Source: Cohnella caldifontis
Lineage (GTDB): Bacteria > Bacillota > Bacilli > Paenibacillales > Paenibacillaceae
Assembly (NCBI RefSeq): GCF_029360585.1
Contig: NZ_JAQZSJ010000002.1
Coordinates: 372,001 to 436,000, forward strand
Length of the DNA: 64,000 bases
Direction: 5' to 3'
Below, one piece after another: positions 25,115-34,019 of the stretch. The notes below the pieces were generated by a model. That model ran no database searches and had not been told where the DNA came from. It saw nothing but the letters and a program-made list of their open reading frames with translations. Position numbers and translations under genes: made by a program. Within the stretch, counting starts at the first letter, position 1. Each line of letters begins with the position of its first letter.

Positions 25115-25450
25115 GTCACCGCGATTCGGCTCGCCGAGCAGATCGAACTGTTCATCCGCCAAAACTACGCCAGCGATATCACGAATTCGGTGTTGCAAAA
25201 GAAGATGAACTACCACCCCAATTATTTGGCCAAGGCAATGCTGAAAGTTTACGGAATGACGCCGATGACCTATCTCCAATATTACCGGCTCGAACAATCC
25301 AAACGGCTTCTGCTGCAAACCGCGTGGTCGATCGCCCGGATCGCGGACGAAGTGGGCTTCCATCACGTCTCGCATTTTTCCACCTGCTTCTACAAGAAAG
25401 AAGGCCTCTCTCCCTCGGGCTTCCGCAGCAAATTCGCCAAGGAACGTTAG
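25115..25450 (+). pseudogene. C-terminal remnant of an AraC-family regulator gene
   Basis: About 110 residues that hold only the paired helix-turn-helix DNA-binding domain: NYHPNYLAKAMLKVYGMTP, YYRLEQSKRLLLQT, and WSIARIADEVGFHHVSHF then FYKKEGLSPSGFRSKF. The ligand-binding part and a start codon are absent. The reading frame continues upstream into antisense GH127 sequence, which shows a junction near 25114. Confidence 0.75.
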
Positions 25451-25477
25451 ATAGGGCGAGACGCGCTTTGATATGCG

Positions 25478-25510
25478 AAAAAAGCCCTTCAGGAACTGTC
25501 CTGAAGGGCT
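25478..25510 (-). terminator. Terminator of tRNA-Leu
   Basis: AGCCCTTCAGGA / TCCTGAAGGGCT stem with a 4-nt loop, then TTTTTT on the minus strand. Confidence 0.88.
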
Positions 25511-25525
25511 TCGATTGTTTAAGTA

Positions 25526-25612
25526 TGGTGCGGTCGAGAGGACTCGAACCTCCACGGCTGTTACACCACTAGAACCTGAATCTAGCGCGTCTGCCAATTC
25601 CGCCACGACCGC
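25526..25612 (-). tRNA. tRNA-Leu (anticodon CAG)
   Basis: The minus strand starts GCGGTCGTGGCGGAATTGG and has the anticodon arm CTAGA-TTCAGGT-TCTAG with anticodon CAG, reading CUG. It has a long variable arm (GTGTAACAGCC), the T-arm GGTTCGAGTCC, the matching acceptor 3' strand CGACCGC, discriminator A and an encoded CCA (25526-25528). It has its own promoter and terminator. Confidence 0.97.
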
Positions 25613-25661
25613 ATGCCATCCGTGATGCGCATCGGCAGAACCTGTCGCAATCACGTGACTT

Positions 25662-25691
25662 ATCATAGCACGGGGCGGAAAGCCAAGTCAA
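25662..25691 (-). promoter_or_regulatory. Promoter of tRNA-Leu
   Basis: Minus strand TTGACT (plus-strand 25686-25691), 18 bp, TATGAT (25662-25667). Confidence 0.75.
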
Positions 25692-25732
25692 GCCGTTCTA
25701 GGGAAGTTCAAATTTTCAGTTAACGGCGGGGG

Positions 25733-26209
25733 TTAATAGCTCGGCGAGACCTCATGAGTCGCACCGGGCGCCCCGGGAGCTTCATGGTTCAAGTCCCAAT
25801 CCGCGGAAAATTCCGTATCCTGCAGGTAATCCTGCATGCCGCCCGCCGGGATTCCGGCAAATCCCGCCGCCTCCGGCCGCAGCGTTCCTTGGACGCGGAC
25901 GACCCCTTGGGACAGCACATGCCCGCTGGCCGCGGCCGCCGCCACTGCCGCCGTCTCCATGATTTGCCGGTCGGACGCGCCTTCGGAACGGGCCTCTTCC
26001 ATATGGTAAAACGTGCATACCTCGTTATTCGCGTACATGGCGACGGCCAGCGCGATCAAATGTTTCGTCTTCGCGTCCAGCTCTCCGGAGGCGAAACACT
26101 CTCCCGTCCATTGATGGTAGGCCGACGCCGTCTCCGGAAGCGTTTCGGACAACCGGCCGGCCTGATCCTTGTACTGGCGCACTTTCTGATCCGCGAGCGC
26201 GGAGGTCAT
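25733..26209 (-). CDS. Carboxymuconolactone decarboxylase/AhpD-like protein
   Basis: Helical protein of 158 residues of the AhpD-like fold. The central block NNEVCTFYHMEEARSEGAS keeps one Cys and the following His but lacks the first Cys of the usual CxxC pair, so a classic disulfide peroxidase-reductase role is doubtful. The Ala-rich helix after it and the acidic, Gly/Pro-rich tail are ordinary. It is a single gene; the partner oxidoreductase, if any, is not nearby. Confidence 0.8.
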   Translation of the reverse strand: MTSALADQKVRQYKDQAGRLSETLPETASAYHQWTGECFASGELDAKTKHLIALAVAMYANNEVCTFYHMEEARSEGASDRQIMETAAVAAAAASGHVLSQGVVRVQGTLRPEAAGFAGIPAGGMQDYLQDTEFSADWDLNHEAPGAPGATHEVSPSY

Positions 26210-26291
26210 GGCGATTCCCCCTTCCCTGTCGTCCCCGCAGTCCGGGGCACAGACCTAATCTGCCACAAGGAAGGCGATCCCATACCCGGTC

Positions 26292-26507
26292 TTACTCGGG
26301 AAATTCCCAAGTCCGGGGCTCGTTCGCCGGCTGGATGCGATAGCTCCGGCTGAGCTTGACGACCCGCCGATTGGGCCGCCGGATCAGCACGCTCTCCTCG
26401 TCCCAAGCCACGACGATCCCGCGTACGTCGTTCTGCTCCAGCGCGTCCCGAACGACCCTTACCTTCGTGCCGTCCATCCGCCAGCGGTCCAACTGTTCCT
26501 CGTCCAT
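26292..26507 (-). CDS. Small hypothetical protein (71 aa)
   Basis: Begins MDEEQLDRWRMDGTKVRVVR and is rich in short beta-strand patterns (GIVVAWDEESVLIRRPNRRV), suggesting a small beta-barrel such as an SH3- or Sm-like fold; no family is recognised. ATG 26507 is preceded by AAAAGGAGGGAATCGCGT. It lies downstream of the 26584-26910 gene, with a terminator between them. Confidence 0.65.
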   Translation of the reverse strand: MDEEQLDRWRMDGTKVRVVRDALEQNDVRGIVVAWDEESVLIRRPNRRVVKLSRSYRIQPANEPRTWEFPE

Positions 26508-26531
26508 ACGCGATTCCCTCCTTTTCCGCGT

Positions 26532-26567
26532 AAAAAATACCCGCCGGAACATCGGTTCCGCGGGTAT
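26532..26567 (-). terminator. Terminator after the 26584-26910 gene
   Basis: ATACCCGC and GCGGGTAT arms (with an inner GGAAC/GTTCC pairing) followed by TTTTTTA on the minus strand. Confidence 0.75.
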
Positions 26568-26583
26568 CGAGCCGGCGCGCCGG

Positions 26584-26910
26584 TCATCCGACGTGTTTCA
26601 CCGAGTCGTTCGTTTCGTACCATTCGTCCAGCACCTTGCTCGACATGACGCGGCTCCGGACATATTCGGCTTGGCGTTCCGTAAAGCGGTCCGCCCAAGG
26701 AAAATCCAGCTCATCGCACATTTTGACCACCGTCAGCAGTTCGGACCAAGCGACATACCGCTTATACCAGAAAAACTGCGGATGTTCGATCATATAAGGG
26801 TACAGATCGTCGAACTCCGTATGTTTGCAGTCGAGCGCGCGCTCGAAATGGACTTTGGCTTCCTCCAGCTTTTGCGCGAAAAAGTCGTCAGACGGCTGAA
26901 CGTTCCCCAT
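26584..26910 (-). CDS. Hypothetical protein (108 aa)
   Basis: Predicted all-helical soluble protein with aromatic-rich stretches such as YPYMIEHPQFFWYKRYVAW and FPWADRFTERQAEYVRSR. No family is recognised. ATG 26910 follows GGGGAGGCGAGC; an upstream ATG at 26946 lacks a better site. It is monocistronic, judging from the terminator just downstream. Confidence 0.65.
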   Translation of the reverse strand: MGNVQPSDDFFAQKLEEAKVHFERALDCKHTEFDDLYPYMIEHPQFFWYKRYVAWSELLTVVKMCDELDFPWADRFTERQAEYVRSRVMSSKVLDEWYETNDSVKHVG

Positions 26911-27012
26911 TTGCTGCTCGCCTCCCCTCTGCAAGTTCCCCTTCATTATACGTCATCCCGAACGCTCCGAAAAGGGATGACAAGCCGATCGGCCTGGAGA
27001 TGTTTCTGGAAT

Positions 27013-27585
27013 TTAGTCCTCGAACGCGATCCGGTTATCCTCCAGCGACCGGATTCGCACGAGCGACTCGACCCTGTATCCGAGCTCCCGAAGGGCCTTG
27101 CCTCCGGCCTGGAACGACTTCTCCAGCACGATGCCGATCCCCGCGAGACGGGCGCCGGACTGTTCGATGATCCGGATCATGCCGCGAGCGGCGTCCCCGT
27201 TGGCGATGATGTCGTCAATGAATAAAGCCGAATCTTCCCGGCTCAGCAGATGGCGGGAGACGATCAGGTCCGTCACGATCCCTTTCGTAAAGGAAGGGAC
27301 TCTGACGGTGTAGGCATCCGCCTCGTTCAAAAGCGTCTTCTTCCGTCTGGCGAACACGAGCGGAACCTTCAGTTCCAGCGCGGTCGCGAACGCCACCGGG
27401 ATGCCGGAGGACTCTACCGTCACGACTTTCGTGACTTTCTCTTCCGCGAATCTCCGGGCGAATTCCTTGCCCATCTCCATCGTCAGCACGGGGTCGACGC
27501 CGTGATTCAGCAAGGAATCGACCTTGAGCACGTCGGAATTCAGGACGGTGGCCTCCTTGAGCAGCCGTTCCTTCAATATGTCCAT
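27013..27585 (-). CDS. xpt: Xanthine phosphoribosyltransferase
   Basis: Purine salvage enzyme of 190 residues, the usual size, that makes XMP from xanthine and PRPP. KVVTVESSGIPVAFATAL is the N-terminal loop region, and ALFIDDIIANGDAARGMI is the PRPP-binding motif. The end EDNRIAFED is also typical. ATG 27585 has GGGCGGTGGG upstream. A promoter-like TTGCGC-17-TACGTT lies about 40-70 nt before it. Unlike Bacillus subtilis xpt, no guanine riboswitch is visible in the leader, and no pbuX transporter gene follows. Confidence 0.95.
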   Translation of the reverse strand: MDILKERLLKEATVLNSDVLKVDSLLNHGVDPVLTMEMGKEFARRFAEEKVTKVVTVESSGIPVAFATALELKVPLVFARRKKTLLNEADAYTVRVPSFTKGIVTDLIVSRHLLSREDSALFIDDIIANGDAARGMIRIIEQSGARLAGIGIVLEKSFQAGGKALRELGYRVESLVRIRSLEDNRIAFED

Positions 27586-27701
27586 TTTCCCACCGCCCGT
27601 TCTTTTTCTGTTTAACGTATCACATCCTCCAAGCTTGCGCAATATGGGAACCGGCGTTTCCGCCGCGCGGAATTTCAATAGTGAAGTTTGGGGCATAAAC
27701 G

Positions 27702-27731
27702 TTGTCCCGGCGCCCGTTCGGGTGCTATAAT
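27702..27731 (+). promoter_or_regulatory. Promoter of the DinB-fold gene
   Basis: TTGTCC (27702-27707), 18 bp, TATAAT (27726-27731) with TGC extension. Confidence 0.7.
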
Positions 27732-27762
27732 CGGGTCAATTATCGCGAAGGGGGATATTTCC

Positions 27763-28278
27763 ATGCGGGGAAAACCGTCGGAAAACGAATACGGAGGACA
27801 TTTCGGGAACTACATCCGGCTGGTGCCGGAAGGCGATATCGTGGAGACGCTGGAGGCGCAGGAACGGGATACGATCGGCTTGCTGAGCGGCTTGCCCGAA
27901 AGCCGGGGGGATTACCGGTACGCGGAAGGCAAATGGTCGTTGAAAGAACTGATCGGGCATATGACCGACACGGAACGCGTCATGAGCTATCGGTTGCTGC
28001 GGATCGCCCGCGGGGACGAGACGCCGCTCCCCGGCTTCGACCAGGATCTGTGGATGAAGCACTCCGTGTTCGGCGGGTGGAGCTTCGCGCAGCTCGCGGA
28101 AGATTACGGCGCGGTTCGGAAGGCGACCCTCACGCTGCTGAAGGGACTGCCGGAGGAAGCCTGGTCCCGCAGGGGGACCGCCAGCAACGTCGGCCTTACG
28201 GTCCGCGCGCTCGCGCACGTGATCGCCGGGCACGAAAAACACCATATCGCGATCATCCGGGACAAATATTCGGTTTGA
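27763..28278 (+). CDS. DinB/YfiT-family putative metal-dependent protein
   Basis: Four-helix-bundle protein of 171 residues of the DinB-like superfamily, not related to DNA polymerase DinB. The three metal-binding histidines are seen in LIGHMTDTERV (about residue 69) and AGHEKHHIAII (near residue 160). Family members include bacillithiol S-transferases, but this one cannot be assigned from sequence alone. ATG 27763 has GAAGGGGGATATTTCC upstream. Confidence 0.85.
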   Translation: MRGKPSENEYGGHFGNYIRLVPEGDIVETLEAQERDTIGLLSGLPESRGDYRYAEGKWSLKELIGHMTDTERVMSYRLLRIARGDETPLPGFDQDLWMKHSVFGGWSFAQLAEDYGAVRKATLTLLKGLPEEAWSRRGTASNVGLTVRALAHVIAGHEKHHIAIIRDKYSV

Positions 28279-28347
28279 CGGAATGCCCGTCCCCGTCCGC
28301 TCATAGGCTTGGTAAAAAGGGGACGAGACGGGGGGTTCCGGTGCGGC

Positions 28348-29475
28348 GTGAAATCGTGGTGGAAAAGCTTTCAGGTGGCGTTTACGTTTATCGGGACCGT
28401 CGTAGGCGCCGGATTCGCTTCCGGCCGGGAGGTCATGCAGTTCTTCACCCGTTTCGGGGACTGGGGACCGCTGCTGATCCTTCTGGCCTCTTTGTTTTTC
28501 GTCTGGATCGGCGCCAAGGTCTTGCTGCTGGCCTCGAAGCTGAAAGCGGGCTCCTACGAGGATCTCAACCGGCATCTGTTCGGGGATCGGACCGGCCGCT
28601 GGGTCAGCCTGCTCATGCTGCTCGTGCTGACGGCCGTGAACGCCGTCATGCTGGCCGGCGCCGGCTCGCTGTTCTCCGAGCATCTGAACCTGAGCTACCA
28701 GAGCGGACTCCTGATTACGATGTTCGCTTGTTTTGTCCTGCTTCGGAAAGGAATCCCGGGGATCATCGCCGTCAATTCCTTCGTCGTTCCGATCATGGTT
28801 GCGTTTACCGCGGTGCTGATGGTCGACACGCTGACGAGCCCAGGCACGAGCGGCTGGCCCTCCTCCCAGGACAGCCTTGCCGTCTCCCCGTGGGCCGCCC
28901 TGCTGTCTCCCTTCTTGTACGCGGCTTTTAACCTCTCCATGGCGCAGGCCGTTCTCGTGCCGCTCGGTTCTTCCGTCGGCGACCCCCGCATCCTGAAGCG
29001 GGGAGCCTGGATGGGCGGCATCGGCATCGGGCTGCTGCTCTTGGCCGGCCATCTCACGCTGTCGGCCCGGATGCCCGGCATCTCCCAGTTCGACATTCCG
29101 ATGGGCGGAATCGCCCGGGAATTCGGAGCGTGGATCCATTGGACTTACGTCCTTCTGATCTTCTCCGAAATTTTCACGACGCTCGTCTCCGATATTTTCG
29201 GCTTGACCGTCCAACTGCAGGAACGTACCCGGATCTCGAGAGGCGCGCTGACCGCGGGGCTGTTACTGGTATGCTTCATCATCGGACAATTCGGCTTCGG
29301 TCCGCTGCTGTCGGCTTTGTATCCGTTCTTCGGGATGCTCAGCCTGGGCTGGCTGTTTCTGATGGGAAGGGACCGGGCGCTGAGGGACGGTCCGCCGCCC
29401 GCCCCGCCCAGTCCATCATCCCGGCGGACGGCATCGCGCTCCGCACCGCTTCCGCCACATGCCGGTGACACGTGA
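28348..29475 (+). CDS. YkvI-like polytopic membrane transporter
   Basis: Membrane protein of about 375 residues with ten or so hydrophobic segments, resembling Bacillus YkvI. The first segment carries FTFIGTVVGAGFASGREVMQ, a broken-helix glycine motif of the amino-acid/cation transporter superfamily. The substrate is unknown. GTG 28348 is the tentative start, with a G-rich ribosome site 12 nt upstream. The last 45 codons overlap the end of the opposing YhaN-like gene and are Pro/Ser-rich, unlike the rest, so the tail may come from loss of an earlier stop. Confidence 0.8.
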   Translation: MKSWWKSFQVAFTFIGTVVGAGFASGREVMQFFTRFGDWGPLLILLASLFFVWIGAKVLLLASKLKAGSYEDLNRHLFGDRTGRWVSLLMLLVLTAVNAVMLAGAGSLFSEHLNLSYQSGLLITMFACFVLLRKGIPGIIAVNSFVVPIMVAFTAVLMVDTLTSPGTSGWPSSQDSLAVSPWAALLSPFLYAAFNLSMAQAVLVPLGSSVGDPRILKRGAWMGGIGIGLLLLAGHLTLSARMPGISQFDIPMGGIAREFGAWIHWTYVLLIFSEIFTTLVSDIFGLTVQLQERTRISRGALTAGLLLVCFIIGQFGFGPLLSALYPFFGMLSLGWLFLMGRDRALRDGPPPAPPSPSSRRTASRSAPLPPHAGDT

Positions 29476-32400
29476 ACAGCAGCACCTGCCGGCTCCGGGC
29501 GATTTCCCCCAGCACGGGAACGGTCCGGCGAAGCCGGTGTTCGTCGAAATGCACGAACAGGTCGTCCAACAGCAGGGGCAGCGGCGCTTCCTTCGAAGCG
29601 GCCTCCGCCAGCGCGAAGCGCATCGACAGATAGAGCTGCTCCTGCGTGCCGCGGCTGAGAAACGCGCTGTCCGTGATCCGGCGATCGGGGGATTCGGCGA
29701 GAACGGCGGGCGTGTCTTCCGGAACCAGGATCCGGGTATAAGCGCCGCCGGTCATCTCCGAAAAATAACGGGAGGCGAGTCGCAGCACTTCGGGCTGGCG
29801 CTCCGCTTCGTAGACCGCCTTCGTCTCCTGAAGCAGCCGGTCGGCGACGGCCAGCAACGCGTACCGCTCCAGCAGCCGCTCCAGCCGGCTCTCCATTTCC
29901 GAAAGCCGCGACCCGCGGTCTTCGGTCTCCGCTTCGCTCTTTAAACGCTCCAGCTCCTGGGAAAGCCTTCCCCTCCGGTCCAGCAGCTCCGCCCGCTCCC
30001 GCTCCGCGGCCTTCCTTCTCTCCTCCGCTTGCGCGAGTTTCTCCCCGAGTTCCGCCTCATCGTGTCGATCCAGCAACCGGTACAAATCGGCGGCCTCCGC
30101 AGGCGTTCGCCCGGCCTCCAGCCGGAGCTCCGCTTCCCGCCGTTCCTTACGCAGCGCGCGCCGGCGCTCGTCGACGCGAAGCCGGCGCTCGTAGGACGCT
30201 TCGTCAAGCTCTCCCGCTTGCGCGAGGACGGCAGCCGCCTCCCGTTCCGCTTCCTCCAATCGGCGTTTCGCCTCGCGTTCCGCTTGCTCCGCGGCCCGAA
30301 GCTGCCGGTCCAGGCGCGCCGCCTCCTGGAACGCCGCCTGTTGCTCGGCAGACCGGCGGAACAGCCAGGATACCGCCAGCGCGGGGTCGGCTTCCATCGA
30401 CGGGGGCGGCGGGCAGACGCGGAACAGCGCCGCGGCCGATTGCCGAAACGCGGCTTGGATTTGCTCCAAAGCCGCCAGGCGTTCCTCGGTCCGAAGCCGC
30501 CGACGGAGCGCCGATTCTCCTTGTTCCGCCAGATGGAGCAGCTCCGGCAGCAGGTCGGGCGTGTACGCAGGCGAGAGCCGGTAACGCGACAGCCAAGCCG
30601 ACCATTCCGTCTCGAGCCCGATCAGGCTTGCGTTCTCCTCCCCGATCGCCGCCTCCAGCGATTCGAGTTCCCGGTCGATTTGATGAAGGCGGCCTCGCGC
30701 TTCCCGCGACCGTTCTCCGAACCGTTCGGCGCGTTCCATCTCGGCCATCACGGCTTGAACCGCGCGCCGCAACCGCCTCCAAGCCTCCGCGGAGTTCTCC
30801 TTGCGGTCGTCCAGCAGCAATGCCGCCATCCGCTCCGGCCGCTCGAGCAGCGCGGCCAACCGGGCTTCGACGCTCCGCCGAAGCTCGGCCAAGCGGGCCA
30901 GGTCGCCTGCGCTGCCTGCTGTGTTTGTCGGCGGGTAGCCGGATGATGGGCTGCGATTCCGCCATCCGACTGCAGCGGCGATAATCGCCAGCACGGCGCA
31001 CGCGGCAGCCGCGACGTACAGCATTGCAGCCGGCGTGCCGGCGAAACCGGCGGCGCCCCCCGCGGCAAGGGCGGCAGCCAGCGCTGCCAGTATGCCGGCC
31101 GCGGACAGAGCAAATCCGCCGCCGGCTTTACGCTGCCGGGACGGGCGAGCGGAGGCGCGGCGGCCGCCGATAGGGCCCGCAGGTGGAGCGGCCGCATCCA
31201 TCTGCGCCGCGTTAGCCGCTGTCGACGCTTGGCGTTCCAGCAGCCGGAACTCGTCGTCCAGCGAGTCCCAAGCTTGTTGAAGCGACGGCCGATCCTTCGG
31301 GCGGAAAGGGCCGACATCTCCCGATTCCGGGAGGCGGACGTCCGGTCCGTCCCCTTCTTCGGCCGAGGCTTCCTCCATTGCCCTTGTTTCGGCCAGCAGC
31401 GCTTCCCGCTGCCGTCTCAAACGGTCCGCGTCCGCCGCGAGCGACGCCTGTTTCGTTCGCGATTGTTCCCAAGCTTGCTGCAGCCTCCGAAGCGGCTCCC
31501 GTTCCGCGGCAACCGTGCAGAACGCCTCCAGATCGGCTTCGGTCCAGCCCGATCCTCCTCTGGTCAGCAGCGTTTCGATCGTATCCTCGATCAGCCGCCG
31601 CTCCGCGGCCAGCGCTTCCTTCTCCTCCTGCCGGGCCGCAGCCGCTTGCCTCGCCGCTTCAAGCCGCTCCAGTTCCGGAGCCTGCTCCAGCAGCCGATCG
31701 TCCCAGCGAAGCGTTTCCCGTTCTGCGCGCAGCTCCCGGACCGCCGCTTCGGCTTGACGAAGCCCTTCGAGCGCTTCGCTCCGCCGTTTCCGCAGCGCCT
31801 GCCATTCGGCGCCCGCTTCTTCCGCCAGCAGCGGAGCTTCCGGATTCGCCAGGCTGCCGGACAGGTCCCGCTCTTCCGCTTCCAGCAATCTCAGCTGCAA
31901 CCACCATTCGCGCCCATCCAGGGCGGCGCGCAGCGCGGCCGGCTCCGCGGCAAGCGATGGCCATGACTCGTCCCATTCCGCCAGTCTCCGCCCGACCTGG
32001 GCAAGCTCCCGTTCCATCTCCTGGTATGCGGCCAAGCTTGCCCGGCTTTGCCGGATGCCGGCCTCCAGCTCCTTGATCGCTGCGAGCTGCCGGTTGATCT
32101 CCTGGGTCGCGCCTTTGGGCCGGTACAGCTTGTCCATCTCCGCAGCCAATCGGCGCCGCGCTTTCCCGAGCGAGGCGCCTCCGGCCAGACCGCTGTGATA
32201 GAGATAATTGCCGATTTCTTCTCCTTGCAGGGTATGCAGTTCATGAAGCTCGTCCAGCGTTACGGCGAACAACTGGCGGAACAGCCGCTCGGATACGCCG
32301 CCCAGCACGCGGCGTTCCCAGTCCGATTGGGACCAGCCCAGCTCCGTGCCGTCCGCGTCCCGGACCGCGAAGCCGCCGGAAGCTTTGCGGCCCGAGAGTC

Positions 32401-32674
32401 CGCCGGCATCAGCGTACCGTTCCAGCAAAAATTCCCGCCCTTCCGCGGTAGAGACGAGAATTCGGCCGCCGTGCCTCCCTCCGAACGCCGGCTCCGCGCG
32501 TTCGACGGGATCCTTCCTCGAAGGGATGCCGTAGAGCATGCCGCGCAGAAACCGGATCAACGTGCTTTTTCCCGCTTCGTTCGGACCGTAGAGGACCGTG
32601 ACGGGATGCTCGAAGACGAGTCCGACGTCACGAAGCGCGCCGTATCCGTCCACCTTGCACTCGCGTATGTACAC
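29339..32674 (-). CDS. YhaN-like AAA/SMC-type ATPase with central coiled coil
   Basis: Large ATPase of 1111 residues of the Rad50/SbcC-like YhaN group. Walker A is YGPNEAGKSTLIRFLRG near residue 31; signature/Walker B regions at the C-terminus are LSRGTQEQLYLSMRFALAEA and PLPLLLDDLFVHFDE. Between lie long Glu/Arg/Ala-rich coiled coils. They are interrupted near residue 530-590 by two hydrophobic stretches that look membrane-spanning, as predicted for Bacillus YhaN. It lies 33 bp after a YhaO-like nuclease gene, its expected partner in DNA processing. The very high GC and long open frames on the other strand explain many false frames here. Confidence 0.88.
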   Translation of the reverse strand: MYIRECKVDGYGALRDVGLVFEHPVTVLYGPNEAGKSTLIRFLRGMLYGIPSRKDPVERAEPAFGGRHGGRILVSTAEGREFLLERYADAGGLSGRKASGGFAVRDADGTELGWSQSDWERRVLGGVSERLFRQLFAVTLDELHELHTLQGEEIGNYLYHSGLAGGASLGKARRRLAAEMDKLYRPKGATQEINRQLAAIKELEAGIRQSRASLAAYQEMERELAQVGRRLAEWDESWPSLAAEPAALRAALDGREWWLQLRLLEAEERDLSGSLANPEAPLLAEEAGAEWQALRKRRSEALEGLRQAEAAVRELRAERETLRWDDRLLEQAPELERLEAARQAAAARQEEKEALAAERRLIEDTIETLLTRGGSGWTEADLEAFCTVAAEREPLRRLQQAWEQSRTKQASLAADADRLRRQREALLAETRAMEEASAEEGDGPDVRLPESGDVGPFRPKDRPSLQQAWDSLDDEFRLLERQASTAANAAQMDAAAPPAGPIGGRRASARPSRQRKAGGGFALSAAGILAALAAALAAGGAAGFAGTPAAMLYVAAAACAVLAIIAAAVGWRNRSPSSGYPPTNTAGSAGDLARLAELRRSVEARLAALLERPERMAALLLDDRKENSAEAWRRLRRAVQAVMAEMERAERFGERSREARGRLHQIDRELESLEAAIGEENASLIGLETEWSAWLSRYRLSPAYTPDLLPELLHLAEQGESALRRRLRTEERLAALEQIQAAFRQSAAALFRVCPPPPSMEADPALAVSWLFRRSAEQQAAFQEAARLDRQLRAAEQAEREAKRRLEEAEREAAAVLAQAGELDEASYERRLRVDERRRALRKERREAELRLEAGRTPAEAADLYRLLDRHDEAELGEKLAQAEERRKAAERERAELLDRRGRLSQELERLKSEAETEDRGSRLSEMESRLERLLERYALLAVADRLLQETKAVYEAERQPEVLRLASRYFSEMTGGAYTRILVPEDTPAVLAESPDRRITDSAFLSRGTQEQLYLSMRFALAEAASKEAPLPLLLDDLFVHFDEHRLRRTVPVLGEIARSRQVLLFTCHRHVAEAVRSAMPSAGMMDWAGRAADRPSAPGPFPSETASPG

Positions 32675-32707
32675 CGGCCTGTCCTCCTTTTTGCCCCAAG
32701 ATGACCT

Positions 32708-33994
32708 TTATCCGCTCGATTCCTCATCCCGCAGCAAGGCGGCCGCCGTCTCCATCGCCCGCCGGATCAGCTCCGAACGCTCCGCCTCCCCCATGGCGTC
32801 CGCCCACGCTCGGATCTGCGGCTGCTTCCGCAGCGTATCCAGCGCCTCGCGGATGAGTGCTTGGCTCTTCTCCGGATGCTCCGAAGCTCGGAGCCCGCGG
32901 CGGACCAGCTCGCCGAGAAATCCGTCTTCATCCGCATACCGAGCGGGGTCGGACGCGGACGAAGTCCGAACGGAGATCGATTCCGCCCACACCCAATCGT
33001 CGCGATCGTCCGGGCTGCCGATCCATTCCCGCAGCTCTTCCAGCCATTCCTCCGCCATCGAGTCGCGGATCAGCGCGTCGTGCAGGCTTCCTCTTCCTTC
33101 CAGGCGCAAACGCAGAACGACCGGCCTTCCCCGCGCTTCCGCCCTCGCCTCTTCCGCGGCTTGCAGCAATCGTTCCTTCAGCTGCTGTTCCCGCTCCGCC
33201 CCTTCGATGGTAACGGCGGTCTCCCGCCATAACACGTCGGCGGTGTCCCGGAAATCGATCCGGATCTCCCCGGTTTCCGACACGCGGACGACGCTGGCGC
33301 CTTTCGGACCCGTCTCCCGGATGCTGCGCCCTTGGATGTTCCCCGGATAAGCGACATGCGGGTACTCATGCAATAGACGCCGATCGTGGACATGGCCGAG
33401 CGCCCAGTAGTCGAAACCCGCGGATACGAGCTCCTGCAGGCGGCATGGCGCGTAATTGTCATGCGCGGGGTCCCCGTCCACGTTGGCGTGGAGCAACGCC
33501 AAATGAAACGGCGCTCCTTCCTTCCGGACGAAGCGCGCCGCCAAATTGTCCGACACCGCGGGGGTCGGAAACGAAATTCCGTATATGTAGGCGGCCAACC
33601 GGCCGTCCCTCCTGTAAGCCGGCTTGTGTTCCACCGCAGCCGATCCGAACGCGTGCACGTTGGCGGGCCAATCCAGCCTGGCCTGGGCGCCGCTTTCCGG
33701 ATCGTGGTTGCCGTGGACGACGAACACGCCGATTCCTTCTTCGCCCAGCTCCGAGAACATCCGCTGCAAGCGCAGCTGCGCGCGGAGCGAACGGTCCGCC
33801 GTGTCGTAGAGATCGCCCGCCAGCACCACGAAATCCGCTTTCTCGTTTCTCGCGGCTTGAAGAACGTTCCGGAACGACGCGAACGTGGACTCGCGCAGCC
33901 GCTCCCGAACCGTTTCCGGTACCCTCGCCAATCCTTTGAACGGACTGTCCAGATGCAGGTCGGCGGCATGGACGAACGTAAACGGCACCTTCAT
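32708..33994 (-). CDS. YhaO-like metallophosphoesterase/DNA repair exonuclease
   Basis: Mre11/SbcD-type nuclease of 428 residues. The five metallophosphoesterase motifs are in order: HAADLHLD, LAGDLYDT, VHGNHDPE, LLHANVDG and GHVHDRRLL. The second half is the helical partner-binding part. It is followed by the YhaN-like ATPase, as in Bacillus, and the two probably form a Rad50-Mre11-like complex. The start is uncertain: ATG 33994 gives the typical MKVPFTFVHAAD, while ATG 34027 overlaps the stop of the upstream glycosyltransferase gene. Confidence 0.9.
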   Translation of the reverse strand: MKVPFTFVHAADLHLDSPFKGLARVPETVRERLRESTFASFRNVLQAARNEKADFVVLAGDLYDTADRSLRAQLRLQRMFSELGEEGIGVFVVHGNHDPESGAQARLDWPANVHAFGSAAVEHKPAYRRDGRLAAYIYGISFPTPAVSDNLAARFVRKEGAPFHLALLHANVDGDPAHDNYAPCRLQELVSAGFDYWALGHVHDRRLLHEYPHVAYPGNIQGRSIRETGPKGASVVRVSETGEIRIDFRDTADVLWRETAVTIEGAEREQQLKERLLQAAEEARAEARGRPVVLRLRLEGRGSLHDALIRDSMAEEWLEELREWIGSPDDRDDWVWAESISVRTSSASDPARYADEDGFLGELVRRGLRASEHPEKSQALIREALDTLRKQPQIRAWADAMGEAERSELIRRAMETAAALLRDEESSG

Positions 33995-34019
33995 GGCTAC
34001 CCGCTGCGCCTCCTTCCGC

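Noticed and set aside
27586..27700. Guanine riboswitch before xpt, as in Bacillus subtilis
   Set aside because: The leader lacks the conserved junction and loop sequences, and a promoter-like pair lies too close to the start to leave room for an aptamer.
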